Shown piece by piece: positions 43,358 through 54,975 of a stretch of 64,000 nucleotides of DNA. The stretch lies in the NCBI RefSeq assembly GCF_963678635.1, contig NC_087063.1:18478143-18542142 (forward strand), given 5' to 3'. Within the stretch, counting starts at the first letter, position 1. Each line of letters begins with the position of its first letter. This DNA is from Symsagittifera roscoffensis. Lineage: Eukaryota; Xenacoelomorpha; Acoela; Convolutidae. The translations under genes were made by a program, and so were the position numbers. The notes under the pieces are model-generated. The model was not told the origin of the DNA. It ran no database searches and was given only the letters and a program-made list of their open reading frames with translations.

Positions 43358-46300
43358 ATGCCGTCGCTGAATAGAAACAAGAAAGTGCAGTGTGGGGTTT
43401 GTGGAAACATGTATGTTCGTCAACATGCGGCTCGACACCGCAAAAGCTGTCAAGCAGGGATTATTTCTTGTCCTGATTGTAAGTATTTCACTTACAATTA
43501 ACAAGAAATGAATTATCACGTGGCCAAAAAACATGCTCCATCAACTTCCAAGCAATCAACGGTTTGCTCGTCTTGTGAGCAGGAGTTTCCGAGTTACTAC
43601 TCTCTCCAACAACATCGGAGAAAAGAACATGGGGCGAAACAACGGAAACCAAGTGATACGGTGGCAGACTTGAACAAGATTGTGGAGGGGGAAGGGGAAG
43701 ATGGAGTGAAAGTCAAAGAGGAGTTGAGTGCTTGTCAGCATTTCTTGGTGGAGACTGAGATGGAGAATGGGAGGCATAAGGTATTTAACTTTCAAATGTC
43801 ATAGTTAGATACCAAGATTATCAACGAGAAGCTTGAAGAAGTCTTCAACAAGCTAGATTCCGCTGCAAAAATCAATATTGCTCTTGGATTTGTTCTCCGT
43901 AATGTCGAAACGGGAGAATATCGGTATTATTATGCACACAAAAACAATACTTTGTTCGAAAAATCGCATTTACTGTGTACTAAAGCGGATTTGATTACAA
44001 TCCAAGGAAAAGTTGAAAAGTTTGATATCGTGGAGCAATGCACCCAAGAACGTCAGAACACAAAGTGGAGGTTCAAGTTGATCACAAATGTTACTATTTT
44101 TGCTGCACTTCTGAAAAACATTCCAATGGGATGTCCAGACTCTGTGTTGCCTGAACCTTTACTGAAAAACCATTCAGTAAACTGTCTTTTATCGGATAAA
44201 GATAAACAACCATACAGAGATCATCTTTGTCTTTTCCGTGCATTAACAATGTATTTGCATGGTCATATTAACCTCGATGCTCATACATCTCAACTATTTA
44301 CAGAGTTTATATCAAAATCTGGATACGATCCGAAGAACTTTCTCGGAGTTGCCATTGATGATTTACCTCTTGTAGAGGAAATAGTTGAACGAAACATATT
44401 CATTTACGATTTTGACATTCAAGAAGGAGAATATGTTGGAGAGTTAGCGAGGCAAAGTATTGGAAAATTTGAAAAACCCGTGAAATTGCTGAGATTCAAC
44501 AACCATATCATTCACACGAATGATATTGATTCCTTCTTCAAGTGTTTTCGATGTCCTTAGCTGTGACTGTTTCTTCAACAGATCAAACAATTTCAACCGA
44601 AATCTTCTAACTTGTAAAGATCAAGTGCGACATATTTTTCCCAAAACTGCGTACACACTACGGGAAACAATATTCGAGAAATTGGATGGCTTCAACAATC
44701 CGTACACTGAAGATCAGAAATTGTTTAGCAATACTTGACTTCGAATCGATTTGTGTTCCCACAGAAGAATTGAAAGCAACTGAAACAACTACTTGGATTG
44801 GAAAATATGTCCCTATTTCCGTCTCAATATCTTCAAATCTGCAAGATGCTCCAATTTTCTCGTGTGAAAAAGATCCAGAACTTCTAATAATTGCTTTTGT
44901 TTCCAGCTTGGAACTTCTGGCTGAAAAAAGTAAACTACAAATGAGAACCAAATTACAAGAAATCGAAAACACTGTCAATGATCGAGTCAAAAAGATCTTT
45001 GCTAAACTTAATGCTAGAACTTTAACTAAAAGACTAAAAGTCTTCGATTATGAAAATGAATGTGTTGAGGATGGCGACGAAGATGACATGTCGACACAAT
45101 TCTTGAGAATTCAAAAAAATCAGTTGATCGACTTGAAACAGCATTTAGAGCGCTATGTTAATACCTTACCGGTGTTCGGTTTCAATAGCGGCAGATACGA
45201 TCTGAACCTTATCAAATCTTATTTGATTCCATACCTTATATGTGATAAAGAAATCGAACCAACAGTCATTAAAAAAGCAAATGATTTCATATCATTCAAA
45301 TTTGGAGATGTTCAGTTTTTGGACATAATGAAATTTCTTGGAGGTGCAACCACATTGGATTCGTTTCTGAAAGCCAATAAAGTAAGTGAAACCAAAGGTT
45401 TTTTCCCTTACGAATGGTTTGACAGTCCAGACAAGCTTGACTGTACGGAGTTGCCTCCATATGAAACCTTTTCCAGCAAACTGAGAAACCACAACCCTCT
45501 CGAGAAAGATTTCAACGATTACCAAAAACTGGTTAATGGAGGACTTGATCAACAAAGTGCGCTGAAAAAGTTGCGTATTCAATCAACTCCACCAACAGGT
45601 TTTGAAAATTTCTCGTATTTGAAAAACATCTGGGAACAACAAAGCATGATTACTTTCAAAGACTTCTTACGATGGTACAACAACAAAGATGTTGTTCCTA
45701 CTCTTGAAGCTATGCAAAAAATGATAGAGTTTTACCATGATAAGGGAATTGACATGCTGAAACTGGGATGCACGCTTCCAAATCTTGCAAATATCTGCTT
45801 ACACAAGTTGACAAATCACAAATTTTACCCGTTCTTTGAAGGAGATAAAGATTTATGTGAGAAAATTAGAGAAGACATCACTGGTGGTCCATCAATAGTT
45901 TTTACGCGAAAAGCTGTTGTCGATCAAACTTATATTCGTAACTCGTCAAATATTTGTAAGACAATTGTTGGAATTGACGCTAGCCACTTATATCCATTCT
46001 CAATGTGTCAAGAGATGCCAACCGGACTTTACACAAGATGGGAGTATGACTCTGAAACTGATCGTTTTAAAGCTAGAAATAACAGAACAAGAAATTTCGA
46101 GAACATGGTTATGTCTTTTTATCAAGAATTGAGACCAGAGTGTAAAATTCAGAGTTTTTACACAACCGGAAAGCAGAAAAAAATTGACTGTTTTCATGTT
46201 GATGGTTACTGTGATCACTGTAAAACAGTATTTGAAGCTATGGGTTGCTACTATCATTTCTGCTCATGTCAAGAAACCCGTCCATCGTTGTCAGAACAAG

Positions 46301-47702
46301 ATATTGAAAGGGGAAATAAGAAGCGAGAAATGGATGAGTTGAGACGAGAGTACATAAAAGAAAGAGGTTCGCAATTCAGGAAATGTGGGAATGTGAGTGG
46401 TGGAAGCATTTCAAAACAGATTCGTCAATCAAGAATCATGTCAAGACAAATTTTCCTTACAAAAGACCTCTGTCTACTGATTCTTTACTTGAAAAAATAA
46501 AGAACAGATCTCTTTTTGGTTATGTGCAATGCGTCTTAATAGTTCCTGACGAGTTGAAGCCTACATTTTCAAATTTTCCTCCAATATTCAAAAACATTGA
46601 CGTCTCCCGAAACGATATTGGAGAATACATGAAAAACTATGCCGAAGAAAACGATTTGCTGAAAAACCCACAACGAATGTTGATTTCCAGTTTTAAATTA
46701 GAAAATGGTACAATCATCACACCTCTTCTTAACTTCTATCTAAGTCTTGGACTTCAATGTACAAAAATTTATCGATTTGTTGAGTACACACCTAGGAAAT
46801 GTTTCAACAAATTTGTTCAATCTGTTGTTGATGCTCGACGAGAAGGAGACGAGAATCCACATTCTGGAGTTGTTGCTGAGATGATGAAGCTTCTCGGTAA
46901 CAGTTCGTACGGTTATCAAATTATGGACAGATCCAGACACACGATAACCAAATATCTCGGCGATGAGAAGACACACAAAGCAATAAATGAGAAGTTTTTC
47001 AAGCGATTGAATGTTGTGAAAAAGGACTTATATGAAGTAGAACTATTGAAGTCAACAATTGAACATAGAGAACCAATTATTGTAGGTTTTTTCATTCTTC
47101 AATACGCCAAACTTAGAATGTTGGAGTTATAATACAACTACTTCCACAAGTATTGCGATGAGAATAAATTCGAGGAGTTGGAGATGGATACGGACTCTTT
47201 GTATCTAGCATTAGCAGAAAATAACCTGGACGATTGTATATTACCAGAGAAGAAAGCTCAAAGGACACTTATTCGTCGAAATGATTGTAGAAATGACTTT
47301 ATAGCTGATGCAGATAAGAATTTTTTTCCACGTACATGCTGCGCTGTTCACAAAAAACATGACAAACGAGAACCTGGATTATTCAAAAAAGAATTTCGCT
47401 GTACTGAAATGTTATTCCTGTGCAGCAAGACGTATTGCTGCTATGATAGTAAGAGCGACAAATTCAAATTTAGCAGCAAAGGGCTCAACAAAAGAACGCT
47501 AGAAGACACTGGGGATGGACCAATGTCTAAATGCAGACGAGTTCTTGACGAAGCTGTAAATTTGAAGTCGACCAATCGCGGATTCAAAACCTCCAACCAT
47601 TTAGTTGGAACATATGAACAAACTAAAAAAGGACTCAGTTACTTTTACCCGAAAAGGGAGGTACTTGATGATGGAATACATACTAAGCCATTGAATTTGT
47701 AA
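43358..47702 (+). pseudogene. Protein-primed family B DNA polymerase, Polinton B
   Basis: About 1,448 codons from ATG at 43358. An N-terminal Cys/His region (CGVCGNMYVRQHAARH, then CSSCEQEFPSYYSLQQH) looks like zinc fingers. The exonuclease domain shows ILDFESI (about 44740) and FNSGRYDLN (about 45183). The polymerase domain has motif A DASHLYP (about 45976), a Cys-rich insert CDHCKTVF, motif B NSSYGY (about 46900) and motif C MDTDS (about 47184), ending KGLSYFYP. Breaks: stops at 43499-43501, 43802-43804 and 47130-47132; frameshifts near 44559, 44735 and 46375. The family copies Polinton genomes using a terminal protein primer. Catalytic motifs are intact between the breaks. Confidence 0.9.
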
Positions 47703-47976
47703 GTTTAACCTATAAACTGTAGTAAAACTTCATACCATACTATGATTTATATGTTATTCAATTTTTCAGCTGTAATATTACAATTTACAGTAATTTAATT
47801 TTTTTCTGAAAAACTTTATTTCTTCTTTGAAGCTTCAGTTAGGTTTCAGCATAGCTTCAGACACTTTCCATTTAAACTCTAATGGTTTAAAACAAAATAA
47901 AAATCATAACTGAATACAATGAAAAAATCTAAAACCTATCGCATTGGTGTAGAGAATCTTAAAAAATGGTAAGATT
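47703..47976. other. Non-coding right subterminal region of Polinton B
   Basis: AT-rich, between the polymerase stop and the TIR. Nothing recognised. Confidence 0.4.
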
Positions 47977-48181
47977 GGGCGCCAAAAATTTTTCTGAAAC
48001 TTACCATCTGAAACCTACCATCTTAATACATGGGAAACCTATTCCCTACCTTAATACATTGGAAATCTATTCCCTATCTTAATACATAGCTTGGAGACCG
48101 GATACTCTATTCCCTATCTTAAAACATGGGGGTCTCCAACCACCCCCCCCCCCCCCCTGATCAGCTCACTCATATACTACT
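47977..48181 (-). repeat. Right terminal inverted repeat of Polinton B
   Basis: About 205 bases, reverse complement of 26913-27110, with a longer C run at about 48143-48157. Confidence 0.95.
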
Positions 48182-48187
48182 CTCGTG
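48182..48187. repeat. 6-bp target-site duplication, right of Polinton B
   Basis: ctcgtg, identical to 26907-26912. Confidence 0.9.
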
Positions 48188-48559
48188 TGGAGGAATTGCT
48201 TACAATTAAAAAGTGGGAAAATCTGAAACGTATTTGAGACAAACATAAACTTTGTTTGGTTTGAGAAGCTTCTAAGGAGGGGGTCTTTTATTTTAGGAGT
48301 TGAAACATACGTTCATTTAGAAAACCCTAGGATAGCAGACCTTCAAAAAAATTAAGGATCGTTCTCCTTGTATTTTGCTTTACATGAGGACCCCTAAATG
48401 AAGGACACCCTTTAGGATTCGGAACACGATACACTACCTTCAATTTTCTTCTAATTAATCGTGTCACAGTGAAACGTTGTATGTGCGGTAAAGATTGCCC
48501 ATGATTTAATTCGATTATAACAGATTCCCGAGACAAAAAAAATTAATTACAACCCATTT
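48188..48559. other. Intron sequence right of Polinton B
   Basis: Would be the continuation of the interrupted LINE. I can see no clear reverse transcriptase homology here, so the LINE may end close to the insertion point. Nothing else recognised. Confidence 0.35.
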
Positions 48560-49135
48560 AGGGTGTAAAAAATTGCAAAAAAGATCAAGAGAAGAAAAAG
48601 TTTTTAAGTTCAGCTCAAGACAACACTAGTTTTTGGATCATATAAAAAAACCTCGTTAGAATGGCCGGTTGAAAGTTTGAAATTAGTCAAGAGAAAAAAA
48701 CCAACGCGATCATAATTACTCCGTCACTTTCTTCGAAAATCAAAAAAAGTTTGTCTACAAAATCTAAATTTGCTTTGAAACGCCTCCAAAACAAAAATAA
48801 ATTGTATTTTAGATCCACATTTCGAACAAATTGGCGGAATTTTTGTGTTGGGGTGTTTTCAGGGTTTGGAAGATGTCCACGAATTTGGGAGAATTAACGT
48901 GCAATATACAACGTTCTATAAACTCCGGAGCGGCTTTTTTGCCTGGCGAATAGATGCATGCTAGGTGTTTCAATTAAAACGTTACTTTATGCTAACTTTA
49001 TCTCTTCATACTTTTAATAGCGTGTAGGGGGTTTATTTTCTTAACACATTTTTTTAACGGAACACAACTTCATAGAAAGTGCAGGGCAGTCGAAACATTC
49101 AGAGCCTCGGCCGAATACGCGCAGCCTTGTTTCTT
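48560..49135. repeat. Diverged fold-back copy of the dispersed repeat family
   Basis: About 48590-48750 is an inverted arm (reverse complement resembles gaagaaagtgacgg ... ttgtcttgagctgaact). From about 48830 the + strand pattern follows (ggaagatgtccacg, ttaacgtgcaatata) and ends gggcagtcgaaacattcagagcctcggccgaatacgcgcagccttgttt. Confidence 0.5.
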
Positions 49136-49530
49136 TTTCAGATGTAAAATAGAGGTTCAATTTTTCAAGAAGAAGGTCGTGTCGTCAGGATTCAAATCAA
49201 AAATATCATTAAACAACTCCAGCTAAAAATGCTGATTGACATACGAAACAATTATCCATATGGTGCAAATTGGCAAAGATCATTTGTTGTGGTGTCCGTA
49301 TTAGTTGTCTGCTCTGTTTTATGAACCGTAATAACTCGAGCTTAAATCCACAATACCAGTGGTCTAACTTGAGAGTAGTTTATAAGAAGTTGTTGGTTTT
49401 CAATTTTGTATACTCAACTAAATTAATTTTCTTTTGGTTTTATAGGAAAAAATCAAACTGAATAAAAAATAGTATACAATTTTTTTTTATATATATTCCA
49501 AGTAATTCATCTACATTTGATTTACTACAG

Positions 49531-49702
49531 CTATTGGCAAAGGAGGAACTTGCAGCACTATCGCAGATAATAACGGAAGATCCCAGATCGATCTCGAGGA
49601 TACCCGATTCCAAATTCCAAGCTGGGTCAGCTTCGAGTATCGGGGTCAAAACCCGTCGCAGCTGCAAAATGTGAGAAGTAAACAGATACTAGACATCTCT
49701 GG
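49531..49702 (+). CDS. Putative host exon, GON-like domain part 3
   Basis: 172 bases between tttgatttactacag and gtaagt, a textbook acceptor and donor. Two leading bases complete the codon begun by the last base of the exon at 22940. The frame reads IGKGGTCSTIADNNGRSQI, DLEDTRFQIPSWVSFEYRGQ, then QILDISG with two bases over. GDC.....GRFSIDLRGTGF...W.....ISGKCGG is the end of GON domains, so the next exon should begin with a Lys-Cys-Gly-Gly-like block; I could not find it before the gap. The last 14 residues retain the expected ISG. Nearby - strand frames are shadows. Confidence 0.65.
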
Positions 49703-49859
49703 GTAAGTAACAACTTAATACTTTGGTCTTGTAAAATCAATCACATTTTGAACAAATAAGTGGTTTACATGCACGCTTTCATTAAAACTAGATTTCGATT
49801 GAGAGTTTCACCTTGAGAAATACTGCAACATAGTGAAGGTTAATGAGTACTACGTAGCC

Positions 49860-52050
49860 GGATATTGATTAACCAATATGATAACTAGAAAGGCACGCAA
49901 ATGAACAACCTGAAAACTGCTCAAACCTTGGAAGAATTAATCCCTCCTATAGCTGAAGTGAAGTAAGATTTGATAACCCCCGAATAGAAGCTGATTATGA
50001 AACTCACAGGACGGATCATAGAGATGATTTGACCCTGGCATGCAAAATCTAGACCTATCGAACCTCCCTGCCTCAAGTGATAACGGTTCCTGGAAGTGAA
50101 AATCAGAACTCAGTATCTAGCAATTGGAACGGGACCAGAACTTAGCATGTTACAAACCTAGTTGAGGGAAGCTTAAGTTTGGAATCCCAGACCCCCTGGA
50201 CCCTATATTCCTTCCGGTATTATGCCTTAAGCCAATAGTCCCTCCCCGACTTCCGGAAGTCGTTTCCCGGGTTCCACTGAACGCAGGGAGCCAAAATTTT
50301 CCGATATGATAGGTAGTGACAAGAGACATCAATTATCATAATTTGAGCCAACTCGGTTTGTTGAACCGGAAGTTATTAGCACTTGGAAAAAACACCCCTT
50401 AGACCGGAAATAAGCAATTTTCGCAAAATAAGGAGCGAGGACAAATTGATTTTAAGGCGGCAATAGACACATGATGTGATCTTCGAAAAAAAATTCGCCT
50501 GCTGAGTAAAACTCTTCCGGCATCTCCTTCCGGTGGTAATAGCTTTTTCCGGTAAAAGTGATAATGGACCTTAGAAATGGGATAAAAAGAGAAGTATATA
50601 TGGGATATGAGTGGAACTTCGTATGTAGGACTCTCTTGGATTCTGAACCCCAGTATGGAAGATTGGCCCCGTGTGACCGCAGGGTGACCCTTAAGTAATT
50701 CTTAGGAGTTCATGGCCAAAACCTCGAGATTAACACCGGAAACTGGCGTATTCCCTACTCCCAACCCTTAGGAAATAGGATTAGATCACCTGTCTTCAAA
50801 TTGGTGGAGAAGCTGAAAGGGCTATAGTTTTTAAATTGTAACATTGAATTAGTGGAACTGACTAAAGTGGTCTTGGAGAAAATTAGGTTCAGCTTAGCTT
50901 GGCGAATGAGTTACTATTAGTAATTCAATCTGACTAAATAAAAGTAGTCCCAGAGGATGCCTACGGTGATAGGAGTATGCTATGGGAAGTAGATCTCCTA
51001 AAAAATATGAACGGACCTTATTTACCTAGCTCCCCGGAGGTGACTTGTTGGCACAATTTGACCCATTTAAGGCGAACAACGTTCTCCTAATAGCTAGAAG
51101 GTCGGGATTCGAATAGAGTGTAGATTGGAATTATAGATGGTTGGAAAAAATTAGCTAGCCATAAAAAGGGTCTTCCCCTGGCCCGCGAGGTCGGAACGTT
51201 AAGGAGAAAATTAATGAAACACTTTGGGAGACTTGTTAATTGAGACTGGTGAAATTAGACTTGATATTTGCACAACTTAGTTAAAGATACCTAAATGAAC
51301 TTGGAAAATAGAACTAGTGTCGACAGAGGAACAATTCAGTTAAGACCCTGCAGAAGGGTACCAGAGTAAATGTCAGGACTGTAGGGACGATCTTTACTAT
51401 AACTATAACTGAAACTCAAATAGACAAACAGCGAAAAGGTAACGGGTAGCTTACCCTTAGTAAAAGAATATAAGCTACTACTGAGTTTTTGGGTTCTCAT
51501 TATTAGTTAGAGAACATTGATAGCTTTTGAAGAAAATAGTTTGTTCTCATAAGAGTTGAGAAGAGTGATTTGTGACGTTACAGAAATCAGTTAAGGTGCC
51601 TAAAAGGAATAGTGATCCTGGGAGATACTTTTAGTTTTAGCAGGTAGAACTGAGTATTTTGTGTTACTGCTTGTAATTCGTTAATTAAGCTTCTCTAGAG
51701 AGAGAGAGGGAGAGAGAGAGAGAGAGAGATATATAGAGATAATCGTTTAGTTGAGTTAGTTGGAACTTAAATTGCAACTAGGCAATTGTGTTGATTGACG
51801 CGGACCCTTTTCTTTGATTAGGTTATTAGTTTGTATTCTGGCCACGTAGAGCCTTCTGTAATTGGAGTTATTTTTTCTCAATTTGATTACAACTGGAACT
51901 TCTTGCTGACGTGAGAGCAAACGAGACAGCCCTAAAAACAGTAGACGAAGGGAATAATACCGTGCAGATTAGTTGCCACCGACTTAACTGAATCTCGGTC
52001 GTCCCACTGAATTCACTACCCAAGAGACCACTCTGCGGTGTCCATTTGCG
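49860..52050. other. GC-richer non-coding block of unknown nature
   Basis: Visibly higher GC than its surroundings and rich in stop codons, with no ORF above about 60 codons on either strand. Contains paired ttccgg motifs (50208, 50250, 50514, 50530). It ends near ccccttcaaaccaatttcggggaggg. No long terminal repeats were found by eye. It may be an old non-autonomous element. Confidence 0.4.
51695..51735 (+). repeat. (GA)n microsatellite
   Basis: tctagagagagagagggagagagag... followed by atatatagagata. Confidence 0.9.
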
Positions 52051-52499
52051 GTTCTACCGTAAATCCCCCTTCAAACCAATTTCGGGGAGGGATAAGACGT
52101 TTTTTACAAGATAACGTTGAAAAAATAACCATTTTAGTTTTCGAAACTTATTTAAAAGGTATTATAAACATAAATCAACAAACTTTGGAGTCCATCAAAA
52201 TTCAAAATGTCTGCTATCTTACCAAATAATATATTTCGTGCGTTTCTAAGAAATTGCATATTTCATACACAAATAGTTTTCACAAATAAAACATGCTTAT
52301 TGATATAATTTTACTGAAGTTCACTTAGAGCTTAGAAAGTAGGGTTAGTCTTTTATTTCACTCGGAAATATTTTGAGTGCGAGATGAATCAAATTATTTA
52401 CACAAATAAACGTTTTTTGTTTTGATTTCATTATGAAAGACAAATTGCTAAAGGTACGCATTAACAACTATAAGAACAAGGTCACAAATATAACAAAAA
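52051..52499. other. Intron sequence, nothing recognised
   Basis: AT-rich, no repeat or ORF of note. Confidence 0.3.
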
Positions 52500-54215
52500 A
52501 TGATTGTTTTTGAAACTTTATTTCGGACTTTTGAAGAAAGTGACGGTATGTTTGAAATCGGCGCGGCGTGGTTTTTGTCAACAATTTCACCAATTTTGCC
52601 TTTTTAATTAGCCACTTAAGTAGAATTTTTGAATACCATCCAAACAATTTGTTGTTCTAAGCTCAAGTTTAAAGTTTACCAAAAAAAATTTCAGCTGTGA
52701 TTATGTTCATAAGGTTATAAGAGTATCAAAGATTGCCAATTTGGCCAATTAGGTACAATTCACGCGCATAAATTTTCGTGCTATTTAAGCATAACCTGCA
52801 GTTTAATTCATCTTAGGAATCGTTCCAAAACAAATTAAGCTATTTATTCTAACTAATACGTAACCTTACATTATTGTTACGACTTTCGATACGAAAGTAA
52901 CGAAATATTTGTGCTCGGGGTGGATTTTTTTCTTCAGACAAATTGCGACTTTTTGACTAGCCATTTTTGATGGAAACTTTTTTATATCATTTGAAAAGTA
53001 TTGTTGTCTTGAGCTCAATTTTGAAAAGATATTTCACCTGTAATCATTTTTCGTAAAGTTACGGGGGTAAAATATTGCCATTTTGGCCAATTTGGGACAA
53101 TTAACGCGCGATTTAATTAGCGCTCGTAACGCGTAAGCGGAGAGTTAATCCGTCTTAGAAATTGTTCCATATTGGCTGAAAGAAGCTTATTTGCCATAAA
53201 TGATTTGTTACAAGGAGCAAAATTTATCCTTTTGCACTTTACATGGCGTGTGGGGTGATGTTTTTCATAAAAAATTTCAAATTTTCGAAAATTTTTTTTC
53301 CATTTTTGGTTTTTTTTTACAATTAATTTTTAAATGTTACTACTGCTCCATAAACCATAAAAGGCAGTCGAAACATCAAGGCTTTACCCGATACAAGCAA
53401 TCTTGTATCACTTTGTAATTAAAATAGCGTTTGGTTTCTTTGGAAAATTTTGTTACGACTCCATAGAAAATAAAAAGCAGTCGCAACAATCAGGAAGTCA
53501 CCCTTTAGGAACTTTTTTCTTTGTATTAGAGAGTCAATTTTATTCGGATTTAGTTATAATCAAGATAAATTGTTTTCGGGCAGTTGAATTGTGGTAAAAT
53601 ATTGGAAAAAATTTACAAACAACGCCAACAATTTTACTTCCATTGAAAACTTCAGTAGTTAAGTTGTTGTCTTGGTTAGTAAATTTATTTAAGTAATTGC
53701 ACACAGCGTAACTGGTCGAACACAGTTACTAACTATCATTGTTCTGACTTTCGAAGGAAGGGACAAAATTTTTGTGCTTTTTTTCCAGACGATGTTCGAC
53801 TTTTTAACTAGCCATCTTTGACGGAATTCTTTCGTATCTTCCCAAAAAATTGGCTGGCTTGAACTCAAATTTAGAAAAAAACACATGCCAGCGATCTTTT
53901 TTGTAAACTTCTGGAGGTTTGAAATATGTCAGTTTGGGATAATCATTTTGGCCATTAATGCGCGAGCGCAGATTGATCCGTCTTAGAACAAGTTCCAAAT
54001 TAGATTGAGGCATGCTAATTGGTCTATTTAATACTTAACAATATACGAGATTTATCATTTTGCATTTGACATAGCGTGTGAGGAGATTACTTTAAAAAAA
54101 ATCATTGTTTTCAAATTTTTTTAAATTATTTTGAAAACTTTAAATTTCAAAGCAAACATTAAATCATGAACACTAAAAATCAAGCATAAACAATTCAAAA
54201 CTTTCTTCGAAGGTC
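52500..54215 (+). repeat. Cluster of three dispersed-repeat family copies
   Basis: Three tandem-like copies: about 52500-52865 (diverged, gaaagtgacgg start), 52873-53405 (best, ttgttacgactttcgatacgaaag to gatacaagcaatcttgt) and about 53736-54215 (ttgttctgactttcgaag to cgaaggtcggaacatt). A short internally deleted copy (ttgttacgactcc...agcagtcgcaacaa) lies at about 53450-53490. Block order matches 2878-3445. Confidence 0.55.
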
Positions 54216-54236
54216 GGAACATTAAAACAATTTGAT

Positions 54237-54975
54237 TGATTAAAATGGGTCATATGCCAAATCATGTAGCGCAGACACACTGCTCTGTACCCGGATTGAT
54301 TAAAAATGCTAGTCATACAATTTTCATATATGAAAATTTACTTTTTGCTAATCATTGATAGATGCTAATCCTTTACTTTTAATGCAATTCCATAAGTACG
54401 TAAAATTGCATGAAAGGTCTATGATTCGTTATTTTTAAATTTCTAAAGTTTAAATCTAAATTCGCAATGTTTTTGGGTGGTTTTTGTAAGCGAACACAAT
54501 TGAAAAAAACCTTGGTTACTCAGAAATAGAGTCACCACATGTTTGACCGTCTTTCAATTTTTCAAAAATTTTAAAATTTAATGAATCATGCATTGACCAA
54601 AGCATACAACAGCATGCCATACAAAAGAAATAGGCGTGTTAAGTGTTTTTGAAAAATGTTATCCAGAGAAATGGGAAAAAACTCAATTTTTGTGTATCCA
54701 GGACTACGTTGTACACACAAAAAATTAATTTTTGAATGCAAAATTTTTTTCGAAAAATGTTTGTGTAAGTACCAAATTCGTTTTTAAAAAATTGTTTGCG
54801 GCAATTTCAAAACAACTTAGCCATCAGAAAATGCTGGTCATAGATTTTTCATTTATGAAAAATTTATGATTCGCATTTTTTGACAAAAAAAAATCTTTTT
54901 AATGTATGACGATACAACGACTTATATGCAAAAACAAGAAATTTTATTCGAAAATTCGATGACTCCGTTTTAGCA
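54237..54975 (+). repeat. Isolated diverged unit of the 824-bp satellite
   Basis: Starts gattgattaaaatgggtcatatgcc and follows the satellite unit (tgctagtcatacaattttc, ttaatgcaattccataag, agtcaccacatg, ggactacgtt) to the atgtatgaa region. It matches 56287-57040 more closely than the regular units. Confidence 0.8.

Larger units (their letters stand above)
26913..48181 (+). mobile_element. Polinton/Maverick copy B, full length with nested BEL
   Basis: 21,269 bp bounded by inverted termini (agtagtatatgagtgagctg ... cagctcactcatatactact) and a 6-bp duplication. Removing the BEL insertion and its 5-bp duplication leaves about 17.5 kb. It carries pPolB, integrase, packaging ATPase, protease, and major and minor capsid genes, the full morphogenetic set that makes Polintons virus-like, plus several unknown genes. 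No envelope or fusion gene was seen. Most genes have a single lesion, so it decayed recently compared with copy A, but it cannot replicate on its own. It lies inside the intron between putative host exons 22808 and 49531. Confidence 0.95.

Noticed and set aside
43499..47132. Stop-codon readthrough or a variant genetic code in Polinton B
   Set aside because: TAA, TAG and TGA are all found in frame, each at a sense codon in copy A where that can be checked, and frameshifts are also present; simple decay explains them.
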